Below are positions 45,766-55,321 of a stretch of 64,000 bases of DNA, piece by piece (the first letter of the stretch is position 1; each line of letters opens with the position of its first letter). The notes beneath the pieces were generated by a model. That model was not told where the DNA came from. It saw nothing but the letters and a program-made list of their open reading frames with translations, and searched no databases. Source of the DNA: Roseburia rectibacter (lineage in GTDB: Bacteria; Bacillota; Clostridia; Lachnospirales; Lachnospiraceae); assembly GCF_014287515.2 (NCBI RefSeq), contig NZ_CP092473.1:46001-110000 (forward strand). Direction: 5' to 3'. A program made the position numbers and the translations under genes.

Positions 45766-46323
45766 TCACGATCTCATTCTCACCACCTCATATGCAAGCA
45801 CCGGTCTGACACGCTTTGCCACCACTGCTCCAAGAATACTTAAAGCAATATCCCCCGGTACAGCCAGAACAAAGCAGTACAAAAACAATGGTCCTACGGC
45901 GATCGGCGTATCGATCACAAAGTTACAGATGATATAGTAATAAATCATGCCGATTGCATACACGCAGAAAAGTCCCGCCAGGTTTGCAATCAGATACCGC
46001 GTTATGGTCTTTTTTTCCATGTGTTCTGCGATCCACCCGGTTACAAATGTTCCTACGGCAAATCCGATGATATATCCAAAACTCGGCTTAAACACATACC
46101 AGATTCCGCCCCCCTCTGAAAAAATGGGAAGTCCGGCAAGTCCAAGCAGCATATACGAGAGCACAGACAACGTTCCAAGCCTTGATCCAAGCAGCAGCCC
46201 CGCCAGCATTGTAAACAGATATTGCAGGGTAAACGGCACGACCGGTATCGGGATCTTGATAAATGCTCCAACTGCGATCAGTGCCGTGAATAGTCCACAG
46301 TAAATCACACCTTTTGTTTTCAT
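45766..46323 (-). CDS. bioY: Biotin transporter BioY
   Basis: 185 residues, six spans, the substrate-binding S component of an ECF-type biotin transporter. It has IPIPVVPFTLQYLFTMLAGL (about 23-42), LLGLAGLPIFSEGGG and PSFGYIIGFAVGTFVTGW (about 83), all characteristic. No EcfA/T gene lies beside it, so it works alone or with shared energising parts elsewhere. First gene of the bio operon; GGAGG for its start falls inside the downstream BirA-type operator. Confidence 0.95.
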   Translation of the reverse strand: MKTKGVIYCGLFTALIAVGAFIKIPIPVVPFTLQYLFTMLAGLLLGSRLGTLSVLSYMLLGLAGLPIFSEGGGIWYVFKPSFGYIIGFAVGTFVTGWIAEHMEKKTITRYLIANLAGLFCVYAIGMIYYYIICNFVIDTPIAVGPLFLYCFVLAVPGDIALSILGAVVAKRVRPVLAYEVVRMRS

Positions 46324-46325
46324 CT

Positions 46326-46357
46326 TTGTTAACCTCCAATGTTCTTATAGTTAACAA
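46326..46357 (-). promoter_or_regulatory. BirA-type operator over the bioY ribosome site
   Basis: TTGTTAAC (46326-46333), 16-base spacer, GTTAACAA (46350-46357): a perfect 8-bp inverted repeat with the spacing of biotin-repressor (BirA/BioR-HTH) boxes. It covers the transcript start zone and the GGAGG of bioY. Confidence 0.8.
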
Positions 46358-46385
46358 TATTAGTTAAAAAATGGGATAATGTCAA
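46357..46385 (-). promoter_or_regulatory. Promoter of the bio operon
   Basis: Minus strand TTGACA (46385-46380), 17-base spacer, TAATAT (46362-46357). The -35 is part of the upstream operator arm and the -10 abuts the downstream operator, so a repressor on either site would block polymerase. Confidence 0.8.
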
Positions 46386-46418
46386 CTCTTTTTATTTTAT
46401 AAGTTAACATTATCCCAT
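46371..46418 (-). promoter_or_regulatory. Second BirA-type operator with extended palindrome
   Basis: ATGGGATAATGTCAAC (46371-46386), 16-base spacer, GTTAACATTATCCCAT (46403-46418). The arms are 16 bases long with a single mismatch; the inner GT(T/C)AAC halves with 16-base spacing match the operator at 46326-46357. The outer GGGATAAT/ATTATCCC is more than a BirA box needs. Confidence 0.75.
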
Positions 46419-46510
46419 TTTATTAAAACAATTTGTATCATCATAATCACATACAATATACACTTTTAAACATTTTCAATATCAGTATTCATAAGACATA
46501 CATGTATGCT

Positions 46511-47350
46511 TTACCTGTCATACCCGGCATCCGCCGCACATTTCCTTATCACTTTGGGAATATTCGCCTGATTATAAGAAAGCACTTCGATCTTTACACC
46601 CATTGCATACTGCTCTTCCCCTTCGAGCTTCTGCACACCGCCTTTTATCACTACTTTCGGACGTTTTACATCAAAACTGTATTCCATTCCAGTCAGAACA
46701 CCTGATTTATTAATGGTATATACAATACGCTCATTCTGGTAACCGGTCTTCTGATACTGCTCATAATAAACAGACATCTTATCCATCTGTTCTGTATCGT
46801 CCTGTTCCTTAAACCCCGCCGGTTCTATTAAGTCAAGTGCCTGATCTCTTTTTTCTTTTAACTGCTGCCCAGACAAAGAAAAGATGATCTGCTTTGCTCC
46901 ATCATCCAAATCTGCCGTCTCTGCAGAAACAATATCTTCCTCCCGATAACCCGGATTGGTAAGTGCCTGATAATTGGGGATATCTGTTGTCGTGCTGTAA
47001 CCATTCCATTCACTCCAGGTTCCTGCCTGGTAGGAATTTACCGTAACACCATCGCAAAATTCTTTCACATACGTCATGGCTCCATCTGCATCTGTATTCT
47101 TATATTCCACCATCCAGGTTTCATCTAACAGATCAGCCCAGACTTCCTGCGTCTGCTGCACAATATCCTGATTTCCGGAATAACTGTTCGTCACCAGATA
47201 ATGCACATTATTTACTCTGCGCAGCCCCCGCATGGCATCTAAGACTTTACCAGTCTCCTCACTTGCGACCCCGCCTGCAAACATACTTTCCAAAAATAAC
47301 ACCCCGGAAAAAATAGTGACTAAAACTGCCTGAACTGATTTTTTATCCAT
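46511..47350 (-). CDS. Exported protein of unknown function
   Basis: 279 residues with an N-terminal hydrophobic signal (residues 7-30) and no lipobox Cys. The rest is soluble, with many acidic and Tyr/Trp residues (EVWADLLDETWMVEYKN, WSEWNGYSTTTDI) and a C-terminal VVIKGGVQKLEGEEQYAMG. No family recognised; its repeated beta-strand pattern and size resemble LolA-like outer-sorting folds found in Firmicutes lipoproteins, but that is only an impression. It stands alone, about 75 bases after the HAD gene. Confidence 0.7.
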   Translation of the reverse strand: MDKKSVQAVLVTIFSGVLFLESMFAGGVASEETGKVLDAMRGLRRVNNVHYLVTNSYSGNQDIVQQTQEVWADLLDETWMVEYKNTDADGAMTYVKEFCDGVTVNSYQAGTWSEWNGYSTTTDIPNYQALTNPGYREEDIVSAETADLDDGAKQIIFSLSGQQLKEKRDQALDLIEPAGFKEQDDTEQMDKMSVYYEQYQKTGYQNERIVYTINKSGVLTGMEYSFDVKRPKVVIKGGVQKLEGEEQYAMGVKIEVLSYNQANIPKVIRKCAADAGYDR

Positions 47351-47423
47351 AGGGCTCCTCCGATCTCATCACGACTTCATTCGTGATTTTACTTGCACCA
47401 TTTCATGGTATCATCATTTTCCA

Positions 47424-48254
47424 TCAAATACAATCGTTTATCAGCCCAAGCCGCTCAAATGCATGTAAAATTCCATCCTCATCAATATGGTCTGTTACCA
47501 TGTCCGCTAACCTTTTTACCTCATCTCTGGCATTCCCCATTGCAACACTGATCCCGGCGTACTCCATCATCTGGAGATCATTCGGTCCGTCACCAACTGC
47601 AATGCAATTCTCCCGTGAAATGCCGACATGATTTAAATAACGCTCCATACCGGTCGCCTTATTAATTCCATTAATTCCGATCTCGCCCGCAAAATCGCCC
47701 ATTCCATCCAGGCTGATCGCCACCGCATCAAAATACGGTTCCATATCCGCATGTACCTTAGCAACCGGAAACGGTGCACCATAATAAATGATCTTCTCAT
47801 TTTTTTCATTTTCCCATGGCTTCTCGGTCAGATGCATCCGTCCGATCAGACGGTCTAAGCGCTCTTTACTCATTCCGGCATCCCGGTAAACCTTTAACAT
47901 GCCATCACAGCTTCTCTGGTTTAGCACCACGCCGTCATCCGCCTGATAGCAGAATAAAAATCCATTACTCTCTAAATAGTCAAAACTGCTTTTTCTGTGC
48001 TCCTCATCAATATAGGCATGATAAAACTCTTTTCCTTCGTCTTCCACAAAAGCTCCGGCTCCGCCGACGATCCCTGAAAATCCGAGTTCCAACAGTGCAT
48101 CATAAATCTGAAAACGGCTGCGTCCGCTACATACCACCATCCTGTGGCCGTTTGCCTGCGCCGTCCGGACTGCATACTGTGCAGACTCCGGAATCTCACC
48201 TTTTTCATTGACCATGGTTCCATCTACATCAAGAAATACTACCTTTTTATCCAT
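47424..48254 (-). CDS. Cof-type HAD phosphatase
   Basis: 276 residues, HAD fold with motif I VFLDVDGTMV (residues 5-14), motif II VVCSGRS (about 45), a C2B cap, and motif III/IV in GINKATGMERYLN (Lys about 200) and AVGDGPNDLQMM (about 224). It removes phosphate from small sugars or cofactors such as flavin or PLP. An upstream in-frame ATG adds four residues; neither start has a strong ribosome site. Confidence 0.92.
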   Translation of the reverse strand: MDKKVVFLDVDGTMVNEKGEIPESAQYAVRTAQANGHRMVVCSGRSRFQIYDALLELGFSGIVGGAGAFVEDEGKEFYHAYIDEEHRKSSFDYLESNGFLFCYQADDGVVLNQRSCDGMLKVYRDAGMSKERLDRLIGRMHLTEKPWENEKNEKIIYYGAPFPVAKVHADMEPYFDAVAISLDGMGDFAGEIGINGINKATGMERYLNHVGISRENCIAVGDGPNDLQMMEYAGISVAMGNARDEVKRLADMVTDHIDEDGILHAFERLGLINDCI

Positions 48255-48423
48255 TTTCCACATCACCAGTCCGTAAATTCGTCTACACTCTAAAGTTCCT
48301 TTTTACCGACGGACCCTTTCCTAACCTGATCATTTACACTATTATTTTATCTTATCATGCATTTCACAGGCTTTCAATATACATTCCTCCTTACATCAAA
48401 GCTTTATTTAAAATAGATTGTAA

Positions 48424-49764
48424 TCACTGCTGCTTTCTGTTCGCATATAAATAATAGATCACATTGAGAACAATTCCAAATATCGTTGCTGCCGGAGCCG
48501 CAAAACCAATCTTTGTAAGACTTGCGTCCGACTGGATGCTCATATAATATGCTAACGGCAAGCGCACCAGCAGTGTCTGGACAAGCCCCTGCACCATAAC
48601 CCAGACTGTCTTATCGTGTCCATTAAAATAACCGATTATGCTGAATAAAATAGCTGTCACGATCGTTTCTAGCGCAAAACCTTTTAGATAATCATAACCA
48701 TTCTGCACAACGGCTGCATCTGTTGTAAAAATTCCAGTCAGAAGATTTCCTTTAAACCAGACAAGTGTAAATACGATACATCCGATCACAAGTCCAACAC
48801 CCATGCCTGTAAACATTGCCTTTTTTGCTCTCTTTTCGTTGCCTGCACCCACATTCTGCGATACAAAGGATGCCATGGACTGCATGAGGGAACTTGGGAT
48901 GAGCATTGCAAAATTGACAATCTTACAGGCAACTCCGTATCCGGAAGACGCTTCAAGTCCGAGTCGGTTGACAAATGCGCAGAGTGCAAGAAAAGATATC
49001 TGCGTCAGAAATTCCTGCAAGGCAAGCGGCAGACCGATCTTTAAGGCTCTCACACAGTGCATATTGATTTTAAAATCGTGTTTACTGATTTCAAATGGCA
49101 GTTCTCTTTTTACCAGCAGGAATAATGCAAACACAACACTGACTGCCTGTGCTGCTACCGTTGCGATCGCAGCTCCAGCTGCATCCAGATGCAGTCCTGC
49201 AACTAAAATCAGATCTCCTGCAATATTAACCACACAGGCAACCGCAACAAATAATAATGGGGATTTGCTGTCTCCAAGACCTCTGAAAATAGCTGCGAGC
49301 AGATTATACGCAACAATGAAAAAGATTCCGCCGCCGCAGATGCGCACATAAGTGGAAGTCAATTCCACTGCTTCTTCCGGTGCCTGCATCAATACTGCAA
49401 TCGGCTGTGAAAACCCAATCATGATTACAAAAAGCACCGCAGAAACGATTGCAAAAATAATTGTCGCGCCACCGATCAAAGCCCCTATATACTGCGGTTT
49501 TTTCTCCCCGATATACCGTGCGATCAATACTGTGATACCCATTGCAAACTGCGTGATCACAAACGTAACTAAGTTAAGCACCTGACTTCCTGTCGATACA
49601 GCTGAAAGCCCGGAGGTTGTTCCAAACCTTCCCACGACTAAAAGATCTACTGCACCATAAGCCGCCTGAAGCACCAGTGCACCTAATATCGGCATCATAA
49701 ATGGCAGTAATTTTCCCAAAATACTTCCCTGTGTAAAATCTGATTTTGAATTATTCAATGTCAA
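48424..49764 (-). CDS. MATE-family efflux transporter
   Basis: 446 residues, twelve spans in two MATE repeats: KLLPFMMPILGALVLQAAYG (about 20) and DLLVVGRFGTTSGLSAVSTG, then a second repeat from LALQEFLTQISFLALCAFVN (about 245). It expels cationic drugs or metabolites with Na+ or H+. It overlaps the MarR gene by 14 bases and is thus under its control. Confidence 0.93.
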   Translation of the reverse strand: MTLNNSKSDFTQGSILGKLLPFMMPILGALVLQAAYGAVDLLVVGRFGTTSGLSAVSTGSQVLNLVTFVITQFAMGITVLIARYIGEKKPQYIGALIGGATIIFAIVSAVLFVIMIGFSQPIAVLMQAPEEAVELTSTYVRICGGGIFFIVAYNLLAAIFRGLGDSKSPLLFVAVACVVNIAGDLILVAGLHLDAAGAAIATVAAQAVSVVFALFLLVKRELPFEISKHDFKINMHCVRALKIGLPLALQEFLTQISFLALCAFVNRLGLEASSGYGVACKIVNFAMLIPSSLMQSMASFVSQNVGAGNEKRAKKAMFTGMGVGLVIGCIVFTLVWFKGNLLTGIFTTDAAVVQNGYDYLKGFALETIVTAILFSIIGYFNGHDKTVWVMVQGLVQTLLVRLPLAYYMSIQSDASLTKIGFAAPAATIFGIVLNVIYYLYANRKQQ

Positions 49765-50200
49765 CTCTCCTTTTACTCATGACTTCATAAAATTTTTCAA
49801 TAGTCTGAATCATACAGTCTGCTTCTTCTTCGGAAATATGATCCATATATTTTAAAAGCCGGCTGTAATAATTTTTATCGTACTTATCCCACAATTCTTC
49901 ACCTTTTTCTGTAATCGCAACATATGTGATTCTCCCATCTTCCTCCGATGCATATTTGGTGAGATAACCCTTTTTTTCCATCTCCTTGACCGTTCTTGTA
50001 ACCCCCGGTCTTGGCAGCTTTAAGGTATCACTGATATCTGATACTTTTACTCTTTCCTTACTCTCCTGCTGACTGTGGATCACATCCATATACTGAATAT
50101 ATGCCGGTGTTACTCCTTCTGGCAGTTCCGGGAGCAGTTCCCGGATTCTTTTTGCAAGATAACAGGCATCTAACATTCTTTTTATCTTTTCTGCTGTCAT
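49751..50200 (-). CDS. MarR-family regulator
   Basis: 149 residues, winged helix: VSDISDTLKLPRPGVTRTVKEME (about 60-80) is the recognition region and KGYLTKYASEEDGRITYVAI the wing. It forms a dimer and probably represses its own operon and the MATE pump through the palindrome at 50248-50262, released by an aromatic ligand. First gene of the pair. Confidence 0.9.
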   Translation of the reverse strand: MTAEKIKRMLDACYLAKRIRELLPELPEGVTPAYIQYMDVIHSQQESKERVKVSDISDTLKLPRPGVTRTVKEMEKKGYLTKYASEEDGRITYVAITEKGEELWDKYDKNYYSRLLKYMDHISEEEADCMIQTIEKFYEVMSKRRVDIE

Positions 50201-50243
50201 TCTTTCACTTCCTTTTTCTGTTCTGCTCTATATAATTACTCTT

Positions 50244-50289
50244 GGTAATTACCATTGGTAATTATACGGCAGTATATATAGATTGTCAA
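50244..50289 (-). promoter_or_regulatory. Promoter and operator of the MarR-MATE operon
   Basis: Minus strand TTGACA (50289-50284), 17 bases, TATAAT (50266-50261), fully consensus. Directly downstream is the palindrome ATTACCA-A-TGGTAAT (50248-50262), followed by an overlapping GGTAATTACC (50244-50253). A palindrome touching the -10 in front of a marR gene is a typical autorepression site. Confidence 0.8.
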
Positions 50290-50336
50290 TAAGATTTTGA
50301 TACCTCATACACAAGATAAACTCTTTATTTTCCAAT

Positions 50337-50391
50337 AAAAATACCCCGAAAGCAGCTTCCAGTTATTGGATCTGTCTGCTTTCGGGGTATT
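50337..50391 (-). terminator. Terminator after the ECF/anti-sigma operon
   Basis: AATACCCCGAAAGCAG pairs with CTGCTTTCGGGGTATT (a 16-bp stem, 20-base loop), then TTTTATT on the minus strand. It closes the operon at 50427-52396. Confidence 0.9.
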
Positions 50392-50426
50392 CTGTCCGAT
50401 TTCGGTCATTTCTTTATATTCTCTTT

Positions 50427-51911
50427 TTACTGCCGGATATCCACAAGTCCCTGCTCTAAATCCTGTTCCATAAATTCATAACCACAGCCTGACGTACTGG
50501 TATTTAAATAAAGATACGGAAGCACATCTTCATCCACAACAAATCCGACATGTAACGTTTTTGTCTCCCCCGCTTTGATACTGTCAAAATAATTATTTCC
50601 CCGCTCTCCGCCGGTCACATCAAAATATCTCATCTCCTCACCATATTCTAAACTGCTGCTGTCAGAGCTGACCGTATCCCATGTTTCTCCCTCTTTCGGC
50701 TGCTCTGCACCGCAGATTTCATAAATTCCGTTCTCTTCTTTGATTTTCATGACAGAATTAAAAAATAAAATGTCTTTCATCTCTGTATCTCCGGTATTGC
50801 TGTATTCTAACGTAACATATACTAATTTCTTCGGTACCTCCCTGCTGCTTATAACCTCATCAAGTGTATTCACTCCATCTCCGGATTTGATATAAGAAAC
50901 CGTATCCGGTATCAGTTTTCCATTTTCATCTGTGCCAATCATATCCCTGTCCACAAAAGCCGGATCAAGGATTCCGGTATCATCCGTTACTTTCACATCT
51001 GTTACTTTGATCCACAGATTCTTAGCTTCTCCGCCAGTTTCTCCCTGCACTGCAAATTCTTCTCCAATCTTATGCAGATTTTTCATTTCATCTGCAGTTG
51101 CAGTTGTTTTTAACTCCCCATCTTCGGAATCCTCTTTCATATCCTCTGCCACAGTCGCCTCATAATCACTCCAGTTATATGGATGAATGACCGTGCCATC
51201 CGAAAGTTCCTCTGCAGATGCTAAAACAATCCCCTCTGCCACCTTGCAGGCTTCCTCTTTTGTCACATCATGACCGATATACATCTGCATTACATAATGA
51301 TACTCCGGATAAGTCACATAGATCATCTGATCAAATGCTTTATCCTGATCAGATGTATTTTGCTTTTTTATATAGACACCATCATGATTTCCAACCTGGA
51401 TATTTTCACTTTCCGTCACATAATCATCCTGCATCCCAAAAGATTCATCCCCTGTATCCATCTGATAAAATACAATGGAGATTCCCCCCTGTCCTGGTGT
51501 CTGTTCATAGCTGTATTTTCCTTCTTCTGTCTCTTTCATTCCATCCGGCAGATAAGATAATTTCATTGCAACCGGTGCCACATTTTGTGTCGCATCCTGC
51601 GCAGTAAGCTGTGATGCCTGATCATCTGTTTTTCCGGTATTTTCTGTCCCATCTGTCTTTTCAATTGCTGTCATTCTGCCGTAATTTCCCTGCGGACTGC
51701 TGCTCATACGGTATAATTTTGTTCCCGCAAAAATCGTCGTTCCAAGAATAAATGTCGCCGCCAGTGACGCCACCACCGCTTTTTTCAATGAAAAATAGCC
51801 TTTCTGAGGTGTTATTTTTACCTGTTTTTCTACTTCTTTTTCTATCATATCCCGCATACTCTGCGGCATTTTCGGAAATTCCTGCTCCATATTTTCAATA
51901 TTCATACTCAA
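50427..51911 (-). CDS. Membrane-anchored anti-sigma-type protein
   Basis: 494 residues: a short cytosolic part (1-42, MSMNIENMEQEFPKMPQSM), one span (about 45-65, AVVASLAATFILGTTIFAG), a Ser/Thr/Gln-rich linker and a large outer part. The outer part contains a DUF4367-like strand region (about 115-245) and a second region resembling DUF4352/DUF5643-type immunoglobulin-like folds (LVYVTLEYSNTGDTEMKDI). It overlaps the ECF sigma gene by 4 bases, so it is most likely its anti-sigma or co-sensor. What it senses is unknown. Confidence 0.75.
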   Translation of the reverse strand: MSMNIENMEQEFPKMPQSMRDMIEKEVEKQVKITPQKGYFSLKKAVVASLAATFILGTTIFAGTKLYRMSSSPQGNYGRMTAIEKTDGTENTGKTDDQASQLTAQDATQNVAPVAMKLSYLPDGMKETEEGKYSYEQTPGQGGISIVFYQMDTGDESFGMQDDYVTESENIQVGNHDGVYIKKQNTSDQDKAFDQMIYVTYPEYHYVMQMYIGHDVTKEEACKVAEGIVLASAEELSDGTVIHPYNWSDYEATVAEDMKEDSEDGELKTTATADEMKNLHKIGEEFAVQGETGGEAKNLWIKVTDVKVTDDTGILDPAFVDRDMIGTDENGKLIPDTVSYIKSGDGVNTLDEVISSREVPKKLVYVTLEYSNTGDTEMKDILFFNSVMKIKEENGIYEICGAEQPKEGETWDTVSSDSSSLEYGEEMRYFDVTGGERGNNYFDSIKAGETKTLHVGFVVDEDVLPYLYLNTSTSGCGYEFMEQDLEQGLVDIRQ

Positions 51912-52396
51912 CTCTCCATTCCGTAACTGTTTTCCTGTTCCAATTCGTTTTTCAATCTCGCCCTTGCACGTGACAGGCGGTTTTTTATGGTGCTTTCCGT
52001 CACGCCTAAAATTCCTGCTATTTCCCGCACACTGTACCCTTCCATATAATACAGTGTGACAGAAAGCCTCGCATCCTCTGACAGATGGCTGATTGCTTCA
52101 TATAATTCGGAGTAATCCTTTGTCTCCGCAGCCTGTTCCTCCATCTGATAATCTTCTAACGATACCACTTTCTTTTCCTTTCTTATCACGGTATAACATT
52201 CATTGATCAGTATCCTGGTCAGCCACGTTTTCGCATAGGCATCTGATTTTAACGTGTGTAATTTGGAAAATGCTTTCACGATCGTTTCCTGGATTGCATC
52301 TGCACAGTCCGCATCCCGGTACAGCAGCGTTTTCGCCACATGATACATCATATCTTCCGATGCGATGATCAGCTCTCCCAATTCTTCTTTTTTCAT
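51908..52396 (-). CDS. ECF RNA polymerase sigma factor
   Basis: 162 residues: region 2 (DADCADAIQETIVKAFSKLH, about 30-50) and region 4 (LSVTLYYMEGYSVREIAGIL and TESTIKNRLSRARARLKNEL, about 110-155) with no region 1 or 3. It directs polymerase to stress promoters when released by the downstream membrane protein. Translationally coupled to it by an ATGA overlap. Confidence 0.92.
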   Translation of the reverse strand: MKKEELGELIIASEDMMYHVAKTLLYRDADCADAIQETIVKAFSKLHTLKSDAYAKTWLTRILINECYTVIRKEKKVVSLEDYQMEEQAAETKDYSELYEAISHLSEDARLSVTLYYMEGYSVREIAGILGVTESTIKNRLSRARARLKNELEQENSYGMES

Positions 52397-52451
52397 AACT
52401 TTCCTTTCCGCCGGCTTACATATTCTGTATATTCTGTTGTTTCTTCGTTAC

Positions 52452-52584
52452 TGTTCACTCGCAAGTTTGACACTTGCTGTCAAACTGTGCGCCAAAGACT
52501 ATATTTTGCCAGATTACAGCCCCATGCATCGAAGATGCATCTCAAATGGGCTGTAATTGATACTGCTCACACAGTGTGTGAACA
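52452..52584. repeat. Compact array of inverted repeats, MITE-like
   Basis: Outer arms TGTTCAC (52452-52458) and GTGAACA (52578-52584) enclose three hairpins: GTTTGACA-CTTGC-TGTCAAAC (52465-52485), ATTACAGCCC...GGGCTGTAAT (52513-52557, with an inner ATGCATC-GAA-GATGCAT) and TCACACA-G-TGTGTGA (52567-52581). No T runs follow, so these are not ordinary terminators. It may be a small repeat element; whether it is repeated elsewhere cannot be seen here. Confidence 0.5.
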
Positions 52585-52768
52585 ATAGCGTTTCTTATGA
52601 GCTCATAGAAGGGCATGTCATTGCATATCCCATGCTGCCTTTACCTCTGAGTATACAATTTTTCATGCTATTTGTATCATCCAGTGGAAACATTCTGACC
52701 ACTGAACCTTTACATAGATTAGACGCATGGAAAATAAAAAAGGTCGCAGCTTTAAAAAAATTATTTTC

Positions 52769-52798
52769 TTGACAAATTTTATCTATCATGCGTATAAT
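52769..52798 (+). promoter_or_regulatory. Promoter of tyrS
   Basis: TTGACA (52769-52774), 18-base spacer, TATAAT (52793-52798). Transcription would start near 52805, giving a leader of about 370 bases. The stretch between the repeat array (52584) and this promoter shows no gene. Confidence 0.85.
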
Positions 52799-52804
52799 GG
52801 CGTT

Positions 52805-53100
52805 AATTGAAGCAGAACAACAGCGTTGACGGGAAGAAGTAAAAATAAGCGGAACGAACAGAAAGCAACCGGCTGATGAGAGGTGCACGGAAAACTTATT
52901 TCGAATACATCCCCGAGCTTCACACCAAATTCGTATTTTTGAAAGATGCGATAGTAGGCTGTGACGTAGCGGCGCACGTTACAAGCGCCTGAGTGTTGTC
53001 GGACACTCGATAAGGCAGACAATGTGAATTGCCTGCGAACAAAGGTGGTAACACGGGTTTTTATCCTCGTCCTTTTTTAGGACGGGGATTTTTTTATGTA
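52805..53100 (+). ncRNA. T-box leader (Tyr)
   Basis: The leader has the T-box sequence AAAGGTGGTAACACGGG (53041-53056), a variant of AGGGTGGNACCGCG, followed by the terminator stem CCTCGTCC...GGACGGGG and seven T (to about 53095). In the proposed stem I, TTTCGAATACATCCCC holds a UAC (Tyr) specifier in an internal loop. Uncharged tRNA-Tyr would favour the antiterminator and let tyrS be read. Confidence 0.88.
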
Positions 53101-53175
53101 ACAGGAAATATTGCTCTAAAAGAGCTGATCTATTGTTATAAACGATTCAATTTAATTTTAGGAGGATTTACAATT

Positions 53176-54402
53176 ATGACATTGTACGATGAATTAGTTG
53201 CCAGAGGTCTGATCGCCCAGGTAACTGACGAAGCAGAAATCAAAGATCTGATCAACAACGGAAAAGCTACTTTTTACATTGGCTTTGATCCAACCGCAGA
53301 CAGTCTTCATGTAGGACATTTTATGGCATTATGCTTAATGAAACGTCTCCAGATGGCAGGCAACAAACCGATCGCTTTAATCGGCGGCGGAACCGCCATG
53401 ATCGGAGATCCATCCGGCCGTACCGACATGCGCCAGATGATGACACCGGAAACAATCCAGCACAACTGTGACTGCTTCAAGAAACAGATGAGCCGTTTCA
53501 TCGATTTTTCCGATGGAAAAGCACTTATGGTAAACAACGCAGACTGGCTGATGGACTTAAATTATATTGATGTACTGCGTGAAGTTGGTGCTCATTTCTC
53601 CGTTAACCGTATGTTAACCGCAGAGTGCTACAAACAGCGTATGGAAAAAGGTTTAAGTTTCTTAGAGTTCAACTACATGATCATGCAGAGCTACGACTTC
53701 TACACCTTATACCAGAAATACGGCTGTAACATGGAGTTCGGCGGTGACGACCAGTGGAGTAACATGTTAGGCGGTACCGAGCTGATCCGCAGAAAACTTG
53801 GAAAAGACGCTTACGCGATGACCATCAACCTCCTTCTTAATTCGGAAGGCAAAAAAATGGGAAAAACACAGTCCGGTGCTGTATGGCTTGATCCGAACAA
53901 GACTTCTCCGTTTGACTTCTTCCAGTACTGGAGAAACGTTTCTGATGCAGACGTATTAAAATGCATCCGTATGCTGACATTCCTTCCATTAGAAGAAATC
54001 GATGCAATGGAAAGCTGGGAAGGCGCACAGCTTAACCAGGCAAAAGAAATTCTTGCATTTGAGCTGACGAAACTGGTACACGGTGAAGAGGAAGCAAACA
54101 AGGCAAAAGAAGCTTCCCACGCTTTATTCGCAGGTGGTGGCGATTCTGCCCACATGCCAACCTTAGAACTGACTGCTGCTGACTTTGCAGATGGAGACTT
54201 AGATATCCTTGCACTTTTAGTAAAAGCAGAACTTGCTCCATCCCGCTCCGACGCAAGACGTGCCGTACAGCAGGGTGGTGTCTCCGTTGCTGACGAAAAA
54301 GTAACAGACATCCAGACCACTTACGGAGCTGACGCTTTCGGTGCTGACGGACTTGTCGTAAAACGTGGTAAAAAGAAATTTGTAAAAATTATCGTAAAAT
54401 AA
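53176..54402 (+). CDS. tyrS: Tyrosyl-tRNA synthetase
   Basis: 408 residues, class Ic: HIGH-type motif HVGHFMALC (about 43-51), [12 protein letters not shown] (about 190), KMSKS-type KKMGKTQ (about 230) and a C-terminal S4 domain (about 340-408) ending in [11 protein letters not shown] 53176 follows AGGAGG at a normal distance; the open frame extends upstream through the T-box but those codons are leader. One of the few plus-strand genes here, controlled by its own T-box. Confidence 0.97.
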   Translation: MTLYDELVARGLIAQVTDEAEIKDLINNGKATFYIGFDPTADSLHVGHFMALCLMKRLQMAGNKPIALIGGGTAMIGDPSGRTDMRQMMTPETIQHNCDCFKKQMSRFIDFSDGKALMVNNADWLMDLNYIDVLREVGAHFSVNRMLTAECYKQRMEKGLSFLEFNYMIMQSYDFYTLYQKYGCNMEFGGDDQWSNMLGGTELIRRKLGKDAYAMTINLLLNSEGKKMGKTQSGAVWLDPNKTSPFDFFQYWRNVSDADVLKCIRMLTFLPLEEIDAMESWEGAQLNQAKEILAFELTKLVHGEEEANKAKEASHALFAGGGDSAHMPTLELTAADFADGDLDILALLVKAELAPSRSDARRAVQQGGVSVADEKVTDIQTTYGADAFGADGLVVKRGKKKFVKIIVK

Positions 54403-54406
54403 TTTT

Positions 54407-55228
54407 TTACTCATCCCGGAGTGCGATCAGCCACCTCTTTGCCAAAGGCAGCCAGCTCTCGCACTCCTGCTGGATTCCTGTACCATCCCGCATTGCTGTG
54501 AGCCTGCTGCAGGTACTGAGGCCATGTTTCCCGACCGGATACATATGAAATTCCACCGGTATCTCATATTTTTTCATTGCCTCGATCAAAAGCAGGGAAT
54601 TTTGCACCGGGACTGACTGATCTGTGTAAGTATGCCAGATAAATGCCGGCGGTGTATACTCTGTCACCTGTTTTTCAAGAGAAAGCAATTCCAACATTTC
54701 TTCTGTCTCATTGCCACCGAGAAGCTGCTTAAAAGATCCACGGTGTGCATATTCCCCGGATGTGATAACCGGATAATTTAAAAGCATTGCCGCAGGTTTT
54801 AATATCTCATTCATCACACCGGCAGCCTCAGCCAGCCACTTCGTATGCCAGAACATAGAAAGGCATGCTGCAAGGTGTCCGCCCGCGGAAGACCCTTGGA
54901 CAACGATCTTATCTGTATCCACATGCCACTCTTTTGCATGCTCATGAATCAGCTTCATGGATGCGGCCGCCTCTAAAAGTGCCGTCGGATAAACTGCCGG
55001 TGCCACCGAATAACGCAGCACCGCCACATGATATCCTATACTTAAAAAATGCATGGCAAGCGGCTCTGATTCCCTGTCAGACGTGTGTTCATAACCGCCA
55101 CCCGGACAGATCAGCATCATAGGACGCTTATCAATCGCAATGGAATCCGAATCGTCCAGTATATAAGTACAAAGTCTTGCATCCGCAAGTGAACCTTTTT
55201 CGTGTAAATGAAAAACTTCCGTTAACAT
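54407..55228 (-). CDS. Alpha/beta hydrolase, acetylesterase-like
   Basis: 273 residues: oxyanion motif MLICPGGGYEHTSDRESEP (about 38), nucleophile elbow VVQGSSAGGHLAACL (Ser about 118), acid region FIWHTYTDQSVPVQN and His in VGKHGLS (about 240). No signal peptide. It is like the intracellular acetyl-xylan/xylo-oligosaccharide esterases of gut Firmicutes, though the substrate cannot be proved. ATG 55228 has GGAG upstream; the frame is open 27 codons further without a ribosome site. Confidence 0.88.
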   Translation of the reverse strand: MLTEVFHLHEKGSLADARLCTYILDDSDSIAIDKRPMMLICPGGGYEHTSDRESEPLAMHFLSIGYHVAVLRYSVAPAVYPTALLEAAASMKLIHEHAKEWHVDTDKIVVQGSSAGGHLAACLSMFWHTKWLAEAAGVMNEILKPAAMLLNYPVITSGEYAHRGSFKQLLGGNETEEMLELLSLEKQVTEYTPPAFIWHTYTDQSVPVQNSLLLIEAMKKYEIPVEFHMYPVGKHGLSTCSRLTAMRDGTGIQQECESWLPLAKRWLIALRDE

Positions 55229-55321
55229 AATTTCTTCTCCATTATATTTTCTGCTATAAATTACTTTTACTATAACAAAATGCATGCTCCATAAACATTC
55301 TATTATCAAGAATAAAAAAAC

